In this document: in pieces, positions 1-7,729 of the stretch
How positions within the stretch are numbered: the first letter of the stretch is position 1
How the letters are laid out: each line of letters opens with the position of its first letter
Source of the DNA: Verrucomicrobiaceae bacterium
Lineage (GTDB): Bacteria > Pseudomonadota > Gammaproteobacteria > Pseudomonadales > CAMLJR01
Assembly: GCA_028293825.1 (NCBI GenBank)
Contig: JAQGNY010000048.1
Location: 83,117 to 147,116 of the forward strand
Direction of reading: 5' to 3'
DNA length: 64,000 nucleotides
Notes under the pieces: model-generated
Told to the model about the DNA's origin: nothing
The model's input: the letters and a program-made list of their open reading frames with translations, nothing else
The model's database searches: none
Position numbers and translations under genes: made by a program

Positions 1-591
1 ACGCGTCCAGATCAAAAAATTGCCGAGCGCTTTACCGAGCTGCAACAGCAGCGCGATGCAGTTGCAATCGTATTACAACAAGCCGAACAAAATGGCGACG
101 GCATGGCGTTATTGGATGCCAAAGATCTCGCGATTTGGAAACGGCTCGAACGCGTGCGCAAGAATATCGAAACGTTAAAAAGTAATGGCCAGGATGTGAG
201 CGCCGCGGAGCAATCGTATCAACGTTATCGCGGTGTATTGCTGTGGGATGCGCAGGGAAAATACGCGGCGCGGCGTTGGGATTTAACCAAGCAATTGCGC
301 GAACTCAATACGCAATTGGCGAAGGCACAGCTCGATAGTAATTACCTGGCTAATTTGGTCGATCGCGCGCGCGCGCCCGAGCAGGGTGAGCGCATTCGCG
401 CCGTTGAAGCGCGACTCGACGATACCTTGAAAAAAATAACCGGCGCGAAGACACAGGGCGATAAAGTATTGCGCGAGCGCGCGGTTGCCGAATTGCAGCA
501 ACAGCGCGAGCGTTTGCTGGCTTATCTCGGTCGTGCGAAATTAGCTAAGGCACGGTTGTTCGATAAAGGCACCACGGAGACGCTGCAATGA
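1..591 (+). CDS. Coiled-coil protein of the Agl/Glt-like cluster (5' partial)
   Basis: The reading frame is open from the first base of the window to the TGA at 589-591, so the 5' end lies outside; an internal ATG at 103 exists but the frame upstream is equally coding-like. The ~196 visible residues are rich in Gln, Glu, Arg, Leu and Ala with heptad-like spacing and no obvious membrane segment, suggesting a long alpha-helical coiled coil. The stop overlaps the start of the following TPR lipoprotein (ATGA), so the two are probably translationally coupled. Family not recognised. By position it should be a periplasmic or scaffold part of the envelope complex encoded down to 7442; that role is inference. 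Confidence 0.7.
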   Translation, partial: TRPDQKIAERFTELQQQRDAVAIVLQQAEQNGDGMALLDAKDLAIWKRLERVRKNIETLKSNGQDVSAAEQSYQRYRGVLLWDAQGKYAARRWDLTKQLRELNTQLAKAQLDSNYLANLVDRARAPEQGERIRAVEARLDDTLKKITGAKTQGDKVLRERAVAELQQQRERLLAYLGRAKLAKARLFDKGTTETLQ

Positions 592-3503
592 GCCACAGCG
601 TTTTCGTTAGTCGGGTATTGAATTGTCGACCGGCTTCATTTTTTTCACGACGCATTCTGTGCACGGCAGTTGCTATTGCATCGGCAACAATGGGCTTAAA
701 CGGCTGCACCGTTTTTCATCACAACACAGAAAAACCAGAGCCGACGCTCGCGACATTGAAGCCTGCAAAACTGCCGGAAAAATCCACCGCATTGCCGCAG
801 GTCGGCTTGCCGCAAGTCGCGGAACATTACCGCGATGTATTGCGCTCGACCAATGATCCCGAGTTGCGCGTGCAGGTCAATCAACGTCTCGCCGATTTGC
901 AAATGCTGAGCGGTGAGCAGCAGCAATTAGCGGGCGAACAACAAACCCATTATTTCGACGACACCATAAAATCGTATCGCGATTTATTGGCGCAACATCC
1001 GAATCGCCCCGAGAACGACCATCTGCTCTATCAATTATCGAAGGCGTATGACCTCGACGGTCGCGGTGATGAATCGCTAGTCGTGCTGCAACAATTGGTG
1101 CGCGATTATCCGAAGTCGGAAAATTATGTCGAAGCGCAATTTCGCCGTGGCGAATTGCTATTCGCACGCGCCGATTATGCACAGGCCGAAAATGCCTACG
1201 GCGAAGTGGTAAAGAAAGGTCCGTCATCGACCTACTATCAAAATGCTTTGTACATGCAGGGCTGGTCGCAATTCAAACGCTCCAGTTATGACGCCGCCTT
1301 ATTGTCGTTCACGCAAACGCTCGATTTATTGTGGAAGAAAGACACGACACTCGACGAGTTGCCGCGCGCGCAACGCGAGTTGGTCGGCGATGCATTGCGC
1401 GTGATGAGTTTGATTTTCTCGTATGACAACGGCGCCAATACCATTACCGGCTTTTATGCGAAACAGGGCGAGCGTCATTACAACGCCGAATTGTATCGCC
1501 AGCTCGGTCAGCTTTATTTACAGCAAAAACGTTATCGCGATGCGGCGGAAACGTATCGCGCTTACGCCGATGCCTATCCGTTATCGGCGCAGGCGCCGGA
1601 AATGTATGTGCTGCTGATTGCCGCATTCGATGAAGGCAATTTTCCATCGGAAGTGTTGAGCGAGAAAGCAGCGTTCGTAAAACGCTTTGGTATTCACGGC
1701 GATTATTGGGCGCAGGCGAACGACGCTGCGCGCGAACCGTTGCGTCCGCATTTAAAAGATTATTTGACGGAGCTTGCGCAGTACCACCATGCCGATGCGC
1801 AGAAATTAAAAGCACAAATCGGCAAGCCAGCAGCGAAGGGTGAAGAAAAAGTCAGCGATGCCGACAAGAAAGCCGCATCGCAACAGGCCTATCGTTTAGC
1901 GGGAAATTATTACCGCGAAACTATTGATACCTTCCCGCAAGATCCGCAAGTGGGGCGCACGGTATTCCTGCTCGCAGAAAGCCGATTTGAAGCGGAAGAA
2001 TATGCAGCGGCGATTGAAGCGTACGAGCAGGCCGCGTATCAATACAGCAATAACGAGCGCGGTGCAGAGGCCGGGTATTCGGCGCTGATTGCTTACGAAG
2101 AATTGATCAAGCGCACACCGGCGGAACAAAAAGACAATTGGCAGCAGTTGAAAATTAATAGCGAACTGCGTTTCGCCAAACAATATGCGACCGATTCGCG
2201 CGCGGTGATTGTGCAGGCGCATGCCGCCGACGAATTATTCGAACGCAAGGAATATTCGCAAGCCATTGCAGCGGCGACAGCGGTATTGCTATGGCAGCCT
2301 GCGCCCGAGCAACGCTTACTGCGTAGCTCCGCTTTAATTGTCGGTCATGGTGAATTCGAGCAGCAGCATTATGTGCAAGCGGAGCAGGGCTATCGCACTG
2401 CGTTGACATTTATGTCGTCGAACGACGCACAGCGCGGCGCGGTGCAAGAGCGTCTCGCGGCATCGGTTTATAAACAGGGCGAGCAACGCTTGGCTGGTGG
2501 CGATAAAGCCGCTGCCGCGCAGGAGTTTTTACGCGTCGCGCAAGTCGCGCCGGACTCGGCCATTCGCGTGAATGCGCAATACGATGCGGCCACGCAATTC
2601 ATGGAAGGCTCTAACTGGCAGGACGCGATCAAAACGCTGACCGATTTCCGCAACCGTTTTCCTAACAATGCGCTGAGCGCCGGTGTTGCGATGAAGTTGG
2701 CGGTGGCGTATCAACAGAGCGGACAAACCGCTGCCGCCGCTGCTGAATTGACGCGAGTCTCCGAACAAGATGGCGATACCGCAACGCGGCGCGAAGCGCT
2801 TTACAGCGCGGGCGAGTTGTATCAAAAAGCCGGCGATACCAATAGCGCTGCCGAGCGTTACAGCCGTTATGTGAAAAATTACCCGCAGCCATTCGCGCAG
2901 GCGCTCGAAGCGCGTTATCAATTGAGCGAAATTTATAAACAGCCGGGCGCTGCCGATTCGCGTCGCCATTGGCTGCAGCAAATTGTCGAGGCCGATGCTG
3001 CAGCGGGTGCTGTGCGCAATGACCGCTCACGTTATCTCGCTGCGCAGGCGCAGGACGAATTGGCCGATGAGCTGTATCGCAATTTTGCATCGATCCGCCT
3101 GACGTTGCCGTTGAAAGAAAGTCTGAAGAAGAAAAAGGCAGCGCTGGAGCAGGCATTGAGTGCGTATAACCGCGGCATCGATAACGGCATTCAACAATTC
3201 GCGACCAAGGCAACTTTCCGCATCGGTGAAATTTATTCGACGTTGAGTAAGGATTTAATTAAATCCGAGCGGCCGAAAGAATTAAACGATTTGGAAAAAG
3301 AGCAGTACGACGTACTGATCGAAGAACAGGCCGATCCATTTGTCGAAAAAGCCATCGCGGTACATGAGGGCAATGTGCAGCGCAGTTGGAAAGGCAATTA
3401 CGATGAATGGGTACAAAAAAGTTTCACCGCGTTGGAGCAATTGTTGCCGGCGCGCTACAAAAAACCTGAAAAAGTGGCGACGGTGAGCAATGAAATTCGC
3501 TAA
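588..3503 (+). CDS. Large TPR outer-membrane lipoprotein, Agl/Glt-like cluster
   Basis: 971 residues. An N-terminal signal sequence ends in a lipobox LNGC with the lipidated Cys at about residue 40, so the mature protein should be membrane-anchored. The rest is dominated by degenerate tetratricopeptide-type helical repeats (many A-x-x-x-Y/F-x-x-A patterns such as AENAYGEVVKKGP, AAETYRAYADAYP and AIEAYEQAAYQYS), suggesting a long protein-binding solenoid in the periplasm. The start overlaps the upstream stop by 4 bases and the 3' end overlaps the next lipoprotein gene by 14 bases, a tight operon. Large TPR proteins accompany AglRQS-type motors in Myxococcus and related gammaproteobacterial clusters; assignment to a specific Glt subunit is not possible from sequence alone. 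Confidence 0.85.
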   Translation: MSHSVFVSRVLNCRPASFFSRRILCTAVAIASATMGLNGCTVFHHNTEKPEPTLATLKPAKLPEKSTALPQVGLPQVAEHYRDVLRSTNDPELRVQVNQRLADLQMLSGEQQQLAGEQQTHYFDDTIKSYRDLLAQHPNRPENDHLLYQLSKAYDLDGRGDESLVVLQQLVRDYPKSENYVEAQFRRGELLFARADYAQAENAYGEVVKKGPSSTYYQNALYMQGWSQFKRSSYDAALLSFTQTLDLLWKKDTTLDELPRAQRELVGDALRVMSLIFSYDNGANTITGFYAKQGERHYNAELYRQLGQLYLQQKRYRDAAETYRAYADAYPLSAQAPEMYVLLIAAFDEGNFPSEVLSEKAAFVKRFGIHGDYWAQANDAAREPLRPHLKDYLTELAQYHHADAQKLKAQIGKPAAKGEEKVSDADKKAASQQAYRLAGNYYRETIDTFPQDPQVGRTVFLLAESRFEAEEYAAAIEAYEQAAYQYSNNERGAEAGYSALIAYEELIKRTPAEQKDNWQQLKINSELRFAKQYATDSRAVIVQAHAADELFERKEYSQAIAAATAVLLWQPAPEQRLLRSSALIVGHGEFEQQHYVQAEQGYRTALTFMSSNDAQRGAVQERLAASVYKQGEQRLAGGDKAAAAQEFLRVAQVAPDSAIRVNAQYDAATQFMEGSNWQDAIKTLTDFRNRFPNNALSAGVAMKLAVAYQQSGQTAAAAAELTRVSEQDGDTATRREALYSAGELYQKAGDTNSAAERYSRYVKNYPQPFAQALEARYQLSEIYKQPGAADSRRHWLQQIVEADAAAGAVRNDRSRYLAAQAQDELADELYRNFASIRLTLPLKESLKKKKAALEQALSAYNRGIDNGIQQFATKATFRIGEIYSTLSKDLIKSERPKELNDLEKEQYDVLIEEQADPFVEKAIAVHEGNVQRSWKGNYDEWVQKSFTALEQLLPARYKKPEKVATVSNEIR

Positions 3504-4098
3504 TCCTAATTTGCGAATCGCTTTTTTTGCGCTAGTCGCGTCGTTGTCGGCATGCCAGTTTATTCCGTCGGGAAAGAGCGGTGAAAACAGCACGGAAAAC
3601 TTTAGCGCGACGACTGAAATTCCTGCCGCCGCACAAGCGGCTTTCGACAGTGCAGTCGCTGCACAGCAAGCACAACAATGGCCTGAGGCCGAGAGTCAGT
3701 TCAAACAACTCGCGGAAAAATATCCACAGTTGTCCGGGCCGCAATTAAATCTTGCGTTGCTTTACGCGCAAACGCAGCGCCCGCAACAGGCTGAAGAAAG
3801 TTTTAAACGCGCGCTGCAGATCAATCCGAATAATTTGAATGGCTATGACCAATATGGTATTTGGTTGCGTTCGCAGGCGCGCTTTCAAGACGCCGAAACA
3901 ATTTATCTGCAAGCGCTTGCACGCGACGCCAATCATGCGGAAACGCATTTGAATCTGGCGATTCTTTACGATCTTTATATGGGTAAATTGCCGCAGGCGC
4001 TGGAACATTATCAGCGCTATCTCGAATTGGCCGGCGACGAGAAAAGCCCGGTGCGCAGCTGGGTCGCGGATTTGCAGCGACGCATGAAGGCAGGTTGA
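3490..4098 (+). CDS. TPR lipoprotein (GltE/AglT-like candidate)
   Basis: 202 residues. The signal peptide ends in LSAC with Cys at residue 22; Gln at the next position fits outer-membrane sorting. About three TPR units follow (for example AEESFKRALQINPNNLNGY and AETIYLQALARDANHAETH), ending in a short basic tail. It starts inside the end of the 971-residue lipoprotein gene and is followed after 1 base by the next ORF. Size and architecture resemble the small TPR lipoproteins (AglT/GltE, also PilF-like) linked to gliding-type motors. A PilF function is less likely because no type IV pilus genes are nearby. Confidence 0.85.
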   Translation: MKFANPNLRIAFFALVASLSACQFIPSGKSGENSTENFSATTEIPAAAQAAFDSAVAAQQAQQWPEAESQFKQLAEKYPQLSGPQLNLALLYAQTQRPQQAEESFKRALQINPNNLNGYDQYGIWLRSQARFQDAETIYLQALARDANHAETHLNLAILYDLYMGKLPQALEHYQRYLELAGDEKSPVRSWVADLQRRMKAG

Positions 4099-4099
4099 G

Positions 4100-4399
4100 A
4101 TGAATACGATAAAGCGCTGGGTGGCGACGATGTTCTGTCTGTTGTGCATGTCGACACTGGCGCACGCGCAAAAAAAAGGCGAGGAGGCCAATGTGGTTTT
4201 GCATTCCACGATTACCGGCAATCAGGAACAGCCGAAGGTGTTGTATATCGTGCCGTGGCAACCGCCGGGTAGCGCGGATAAGTTAAATCAGCCGATCCAA
4301 CCGTTGCTGTCCGATGTTTTTGCGCCAGTCGATCGCGCGGAATTTCAGCGCGAATTAAAGTATCGCGCGCAAGCGGCGGAGCCGGCAGCCGCACCGTAA
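4100..4399 (+). CDS. Small exported protein of unknown function
   Basis: 99 residues with a clear Sec signal peptide (basic start, hydrophobic core, probable cleavage after AHA at residues 21-23). The mature part of about 75 residues contains a VLYIVPWQPP segment and an Ala/Pro tail and has no cysteine, so a soluble periplasmic protein is likely. I do not recognise the family. It starts one base after the TPR lipoprotein stop and precedes the motor genes, which suggests a part or assembly factor of the same complex. Confidence 0.75.
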   Translation: MNTIKRWVATMFCLLCMSTLAHAQKKGEEANVVLHSTITGNQEQPKVLYIVPWQPPGSADKLNQPIQPLLSDVFAPVDRAEFQRELKYRAQAAEPAAAP

Positions 4400-4502
4400 T
4401 TCCGTAAAAGTAATTTTGTTAGTTATGAATTTGTCGAGTTGTTAGCAGTTTTTGGAACGTGCCGTAACGCACAGCGGCGAACTGGATAAAACCCGCTATA
4501 GT

Positions 4503-4532
4503 TTGAAACGCATATCCAACTACGCATTTAAA
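4503..4532 (+). promoter_or_regulatory. Candidate sigma-70 promoter for the motor genes
   Basis: TTGAAA (4503-4508) lies 18 bases before TTTAAA (4527-4532) in the AT-rich 220-base gap upstream of the TolQ/ExbB-like gene. It may give the motor half of the cluster its own transcription start. Read from consensus only. Confidence 0.35.
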
Positions 4533-4619
4533 AATACGCATAAATTTTGAAAACGATTTAGAAATCCAATTCGGAATCGTTTCAGCGAACGTTTGTTTCA
4601 CGAACAACAGGACTTCATC

Positions 4620-5282
4620 ATGGATTTATTTCATTCGGCCGTTCGATTCTTCCAGGAAGGCGGTTTCTTCATGTATCCGATCGCGGTGATCTTGGTGTTC
4701 GGTATCGCCATCTCGGTCGAACGCTGGGTGTTTTTGACTTCCGCCCGCGGTTCCAACCGTACTGCCTTCGATGAGATTTTGCCGTTGCTGCAAAAAGGCG
4801 ATTTTAAAAGTGTGCTCAGTTTCGCGAGTTCGTCGACGGCACCGGTTGCGCGGATTATCGCATCGGGTGTGGCGCGTCTTGCGCACACGCAACGTCGCGA
4901 CGATATTGAATACGCGATGGAAGAGGGCGTGATGGAAGCGTTGCCGCGTTTGGAAAAGCGCACGCAGTATTTGGCGACACTCGCCAATGTGGCGATGCTA
5001 CTCGGCTTGCTCGGTACAATTTCCGGTCTGATCAGCGCGTTTGCGGCGGTGGCCAATGTTAATCCGGCAGAAAAAGCACAAATGCTATCGGCGAGTATCG
5101 CTGAAGCAATGAATGCGACTGCGTTCGGTTTGACCTCGGCAATTCCGATGCTATTGATTCACACGCTGCTGCAAACCAAAACGACGGAAATTATCGACAG
5201 CCTCGAAATGGCCGGCGTGAAATGTTTAAACATTCTTTCCGATAAGCGCGTGCTCGCGCAGCAAACTCGAGTCGGCGAATAA
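4620..5282 (+). CDS. MotA/TolQ/ExbB proton-channel protein (AglR-like)
   Basis: 220 residues from ATG 4620, chosen because AGGA lies 8 bases upstream; a TTG at 4593 would add nine residues without support. Three membrane segments are visible (about residues 19-38, 119-144 and 163-185) with a cytoplasmic region between the first two, the TolQ/ExbB/AglR topology. The LLGLLGTISGLISAF segment is the family signature in TM2. Such proteins form a pentameric inner-membrane channel around an ExbD/TolR dimer and turn proton flow into mechanical work. It is followed by two ExbD-like genes, the arrangement of AglR-AglQ-AglS rather than of a simple Tol-Pal or Ton system. Confidence 0.92.
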   Translation: MDLFHSAVRFFQEGGFFMYPIAVILVFGIAISVERWVFLTSARGSNRTAFDEILPLLQKGDFKSVLSFASSSTAPVARIIASGVARLAHTQRRDDIEYAMEEGVMEALPRLEKRTQYLATLANVAMLLGLLGTISGLISAFAAVANVNPAEKAQMLSASIAEAMNATAFGLTSAIPMLLIHTLLQTKTTEIIDSLEMAGVKCLNILSDKRVLAQQTRVGE

Positions 5283-5308
5283 TCCGCGTATCGCACAGGT
5301 AATTCATC

Positions 5309-5836
5309 ATGGCGATGCGCAGACTAAAAGCTCACAAAGAGGCAGCCGATCTTGATATGACGCCGTTCATCAGCTTGCTGGTGGCGCTGGTGCCATTTCT
5401 GTTGGTCAGCGTGGTGTTTTCTCATATCACCGTACTCGATCTTAAATTACCGAATTCGGCGGGTGCCGATGGCGCTGCTGCCGATCAAAACGAAGACGTG
5501 GAGTTAGTGATTCGCGCCGATCATTTCGATATTAATTATCCGCGCGGCACACTGCTAAAAACGATTCCCGACGTGGCGCCGGCGCAACACGATTTCATCG
5601 CGCTCTCGAATATTTTGCAGGAAGTGAAGCGACAGCTGCATGAAAAGTCGGTCGATAAAAAATCGATAACGATTTTGTCTGAAGCCAACACGCCGTATCA
5701 AACCATCATTACTGCAACGGACACGGTGCGCTCTTACAAAACCACTATCGCTACCAGTGTGGTCGATGGCGAATTATTTCCCGATATTGCTTTTGGCGAT
5801 GCACCCGAAGTCGCCGCTGCAGGGGCGACGCCATGA
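5309..5836 (+). CDS. ExbD/TolR-like stator protein 1, lacking the TM aspartate
   Basis: 175 residues: short cytoplasmic N-terminus, one membrane helix (about residues 18-38) and a periplasmic domain. The family normally has a protonatable Asp in the motif P-(F/L)-(I/V)-D at the start of the helix; here it reads TPFIS, with Ser22 in that place, and the only nearby acids (Asp14, Asp16) lie before the helix. The C-terminal domain has the usual pattern ending in a T-I-I-T-A-x-D-T-V segment. It overlaps the second ExbD-like gene by 4 bases (ATGA). The pair probably forms a heterodimer in the TolQ-like channel. Confidence 0.88.
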   Translation: MAMRRLKAHKEAADLDMTPFISLLVALVPFLLVSVVFSHITVLDLKLPNSAGADGAAADQNEDVELVIRADHFDINYPRGTLLKTIPDVAPAQHDFIALSNILQEVKRQLHEKSVDKKSITILSEANTPYQTIITATDTVRSYKTTIATSVVDGELFPDIAFGDAPEVAAAGATP

Positions 5837-6366
5837 AGTTATCGATGCGCGCGCGCCGCATGCAACGCAATCATCGCCGCATGCATGTTGCCGAAAAACT
5901 CACGCTGGTTCCGATCATCGATATTTTTACGATGCTGCTGTTCTTCTTGATGATGAACTCCGGCAACGTCGAAGTATTGGATTTGGATAAAACCATTAAA
6001 TTGCCGGATTCGACCGCGGAAAAGCGCGCCGAAGAAACCATCCTGGTAAAAATTAACGCAGACGACATCATCGTGCAGGGCCATAAAGTGGCGAGCGTTG
6101 CCGAGGTGTTGGCTGCCAGCGACGATATTATTCCCGCGCTGCGCGATGAGCTCGGCGTATGGGCCGGGCGTAAGCTCGATGTTACTGACGCCGAAAAAGA
6201 GCACGGTCGCGCCGTCACGATTATGGGCGATCAGCAAATTCCTTACAGCTTGCTCAAGCGCGTGATGACAACCTGCGCACAAGCCGATTTTCGCGATATT
6301 TCGTTGGCCGTTGCGGCGCTGCCTGAAGGCAGTGCAACAGCGCCAGCTGCGGCACCGGGAGCCTGA
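5833..6366 (+). CDS. ExbD/TolR-like stator protein 2, with the TM aspartate
   Basis: 177 residues. The N-terminus is very basic (RARRMQRNHRR), followed by one membrane helix (about residues 24-42) containing VPIID with Asp30 where ExbD/TolR/AglQ carry the essential proton-binding aspartate. A periplasmic domain and an Ala/Pro-rich tail follow. Translation is coupled to the upstream paralogue by an ATGA overlap, and the next gene begins 2 bases after the stop. It is the likely energy-coupling subunit of the motor. Confidence 0.9.
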   Translation: MKLSMRARRMQRNHRRMHVAEKLTLVPIIDIFTMLLFFLMMNSGNVEVLDLDKTIKLPDSTAEKRAEETILVKINADDIIVQGHKVASVAEVLAASDDIIPALRDELGVWAGRKLDVTDAEKEHGRAVTIMGDQQIPYSLLKRVMTTCAQADFRDISLAVAALPEGSATAPAAAPGA

Positions 6367-6368
6367 TC

Positions 6369-7442
6369 GTGGCCGTCGTGCGCATCCCCAATCCAAAATT
6401 GCCGTGGTCGTCGAGCTACAACGAGGATTCGCGGTTTCGCAAAATTCTGATAACGCTGCTGGCACTTTATATTTTGGTGGCGTTGGTGGTGACATGGTTG
6501 CGCTTACCGCCAGTCGTACATCCGGAGCCGAAAGATTTGCCGCCGCAATTAGCGCAAGTCGTTTTGCAAAAAATCGAATTGCCGAAACCCGCCGAGCTGC
6601 CAAAAGTCCCGCCGAAACCGGTGGAGAAAAAGCCGTTGGCCGAAGCGCCGAAACCTAAACCGATTGTGCCGCCGAGTAAAACGCCGGTGCCGCCATCGCG
6701 CACTGCCCCGGTAACAGGCCGGACCGGCGGCAAAGAAGCCCCGGTTGAATTGATGCAGCAGGCGCGTGCGACCGCATCCAAATCCGGCGTGCTGCAATTT
6801 AAAGATGACCTCGCCGAAATGCGCGAGAGCGTGGATGTATCGAAAGTGACGCGCAGTAATTTAACGCGCGGCACCAGCACTGCCGAAAAAACCGAGCGCT
6901 CGATAATTGCCGGCAAAGCGACCGGTGGCAGCGGCGGTATTAATACAGCGGCGCTCAGTCGCGACACCGGCGGCATCGCATTGTCTGGTCGCGAGACTAC
7001 GCGTATCGATAGCCCCGGCGGATTGGGCGGCTTAAGCACTGAAGCGGGCGGACGTGGACGCGGTGAAGGTACGGGTACCGGCAGCGGTACTGGCGTCGGC
7101 AAAGGCTCCGGCAAAAAAGGCGATTTGGTTTCCGGTAGCGAAGGTGGCGGTGGACGTAGCGATGAAGCGATTCGCCGCGTAATGGATCAGCAGAAGGGCG
7201 GTATTTTTGCAATTTACAATCGCGCGCTGAGACAGGACTCCACGCTGCAAGGAAAATTCGTTTTTGAAATGGTGATCGAGCCGAGTGGCGAAATTTCCGA
7301 AGTAAAAATGGTATCGAGTGAATTGCGCGATACCGATTTGGTCAGCAAAATTCTCGCGCGTATTCGATTAATTAATTTCGGCGCAGCCAATGCGCAGCGC
7401 ACGCGCGTTAATTATTCTCTCGATTTTCTTCCCAACGCATAA
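6369..7442 (+). CDS. TonB/AgmX-PglI-like energy transducer (GltG/GltJ type)
   Basis: 357 residues from GTG 6369. One membrane helix at about residues 26-45 is followed by a Pro/Lys-rich stretch (about 47-115, repeated PKP/PPK) that could span the periplasm, a Gly-rich linker (about 225-255) and a C-terminal domain of about 95 residues with the pattern IRRVMDQQKGGIFAIYNRAL then GKFVFEMVIEPSGEISEVK. That last pattern matches the AgmX/PglI (GltJ/GltG) C-terminal domain, a TonB-like fold found in gliding-motor complexes. It would carry force from the inner-membrane motor to the TPR lipoproteins at the outer membrane. It closes the operon. Confidence 0.85.
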   Translation: MAVVRIPNPKLPWSSSYNEDSRFRKILITLLALYILVALVVTWLRLPPVVHPEPKDLPPQLAQVVLQKIELPKPAELPKVPPKPVEKKPLAEAPKPKPIVPPSKTPVPPSRTAPVTGRTGGKEAPVELMQQARATASKSGVLQFKDDLAEMRESVDVSKVTRSNLTRGTSTAEKTERSIIAGKATGGSGGINTAALSRDTGGIALSGRETTRIDSPGGLGGLSTEAGGRGRGEGTGTGSGTGVGKGSGKKGDLVSGSEGGGGRSDEAIRRVMDQQKGGIFAIYNRALRQDSTLQGKFVFEMVIEPSGEISEVKMVSSELRDTDLVSKILARIRLINFGAANAQRTRVNYSLDFLPNA

Positions 7443-7477
7443 TTAACTTTCTTCCTGATACTTAATTAATAACTACG

Positions 7478-7495
7478 GCCGATATTTCTATCGGC
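7478..7495. terminator. Hairpin downstream of the motor operon
   Basis: GCCGATA (7478-7484) and TATCGGC (7489-7495) form a 7-bp stem with a TTTC loop just after the TonB-like gene. There is no following T run, so termination is uncertain. Confidence 0.3.
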
Positions 7496-7552
7496 TGCAG
7501 ACCTTCTACTATTCCATTGATTGTCGCTATCTACTTATTTCCTCTTTAAAAG

Positions 7553-7642
7553 TCCCATAGCGTTATTTTTTTGCTGGGTTATAACGGCATTTTTTGCCCA
7601 TTTAATAATCCATTAATTACGCTTTAATCTGCCGTTATGGGA
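7553..7642. repeat. Nested inverted repeats in a 287-base intergenic gap
   Basis: ATAACGGCA (7581-7589) is repeated inverted at 7630-7638, and TCCCATA (7553-7559) is repeated inverted at 7636-7642. The region is AT-rich and has T runs, and no gene is visible. It could be an operator or an RNA structure ahead of the cyclic-nucleotide-domain gene; function unknown. Confidence 0.4.
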
Positions 7643-7729
7643 ACCAGTTCAAATTCGCTGGCAGCAATCGATACCATACTTTGTCGCTATTAGACGGTCA
7701 GCGGCACTTTCTGCCGCAAGAGGGTTGGT

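Noticed and set aside
6311..6658. Plus-strand open frame overlapping the second ExbD-like and TonB-like genes
   Set aside because: It is out of frame with two well-supported coding regions and has no recognisable motif.
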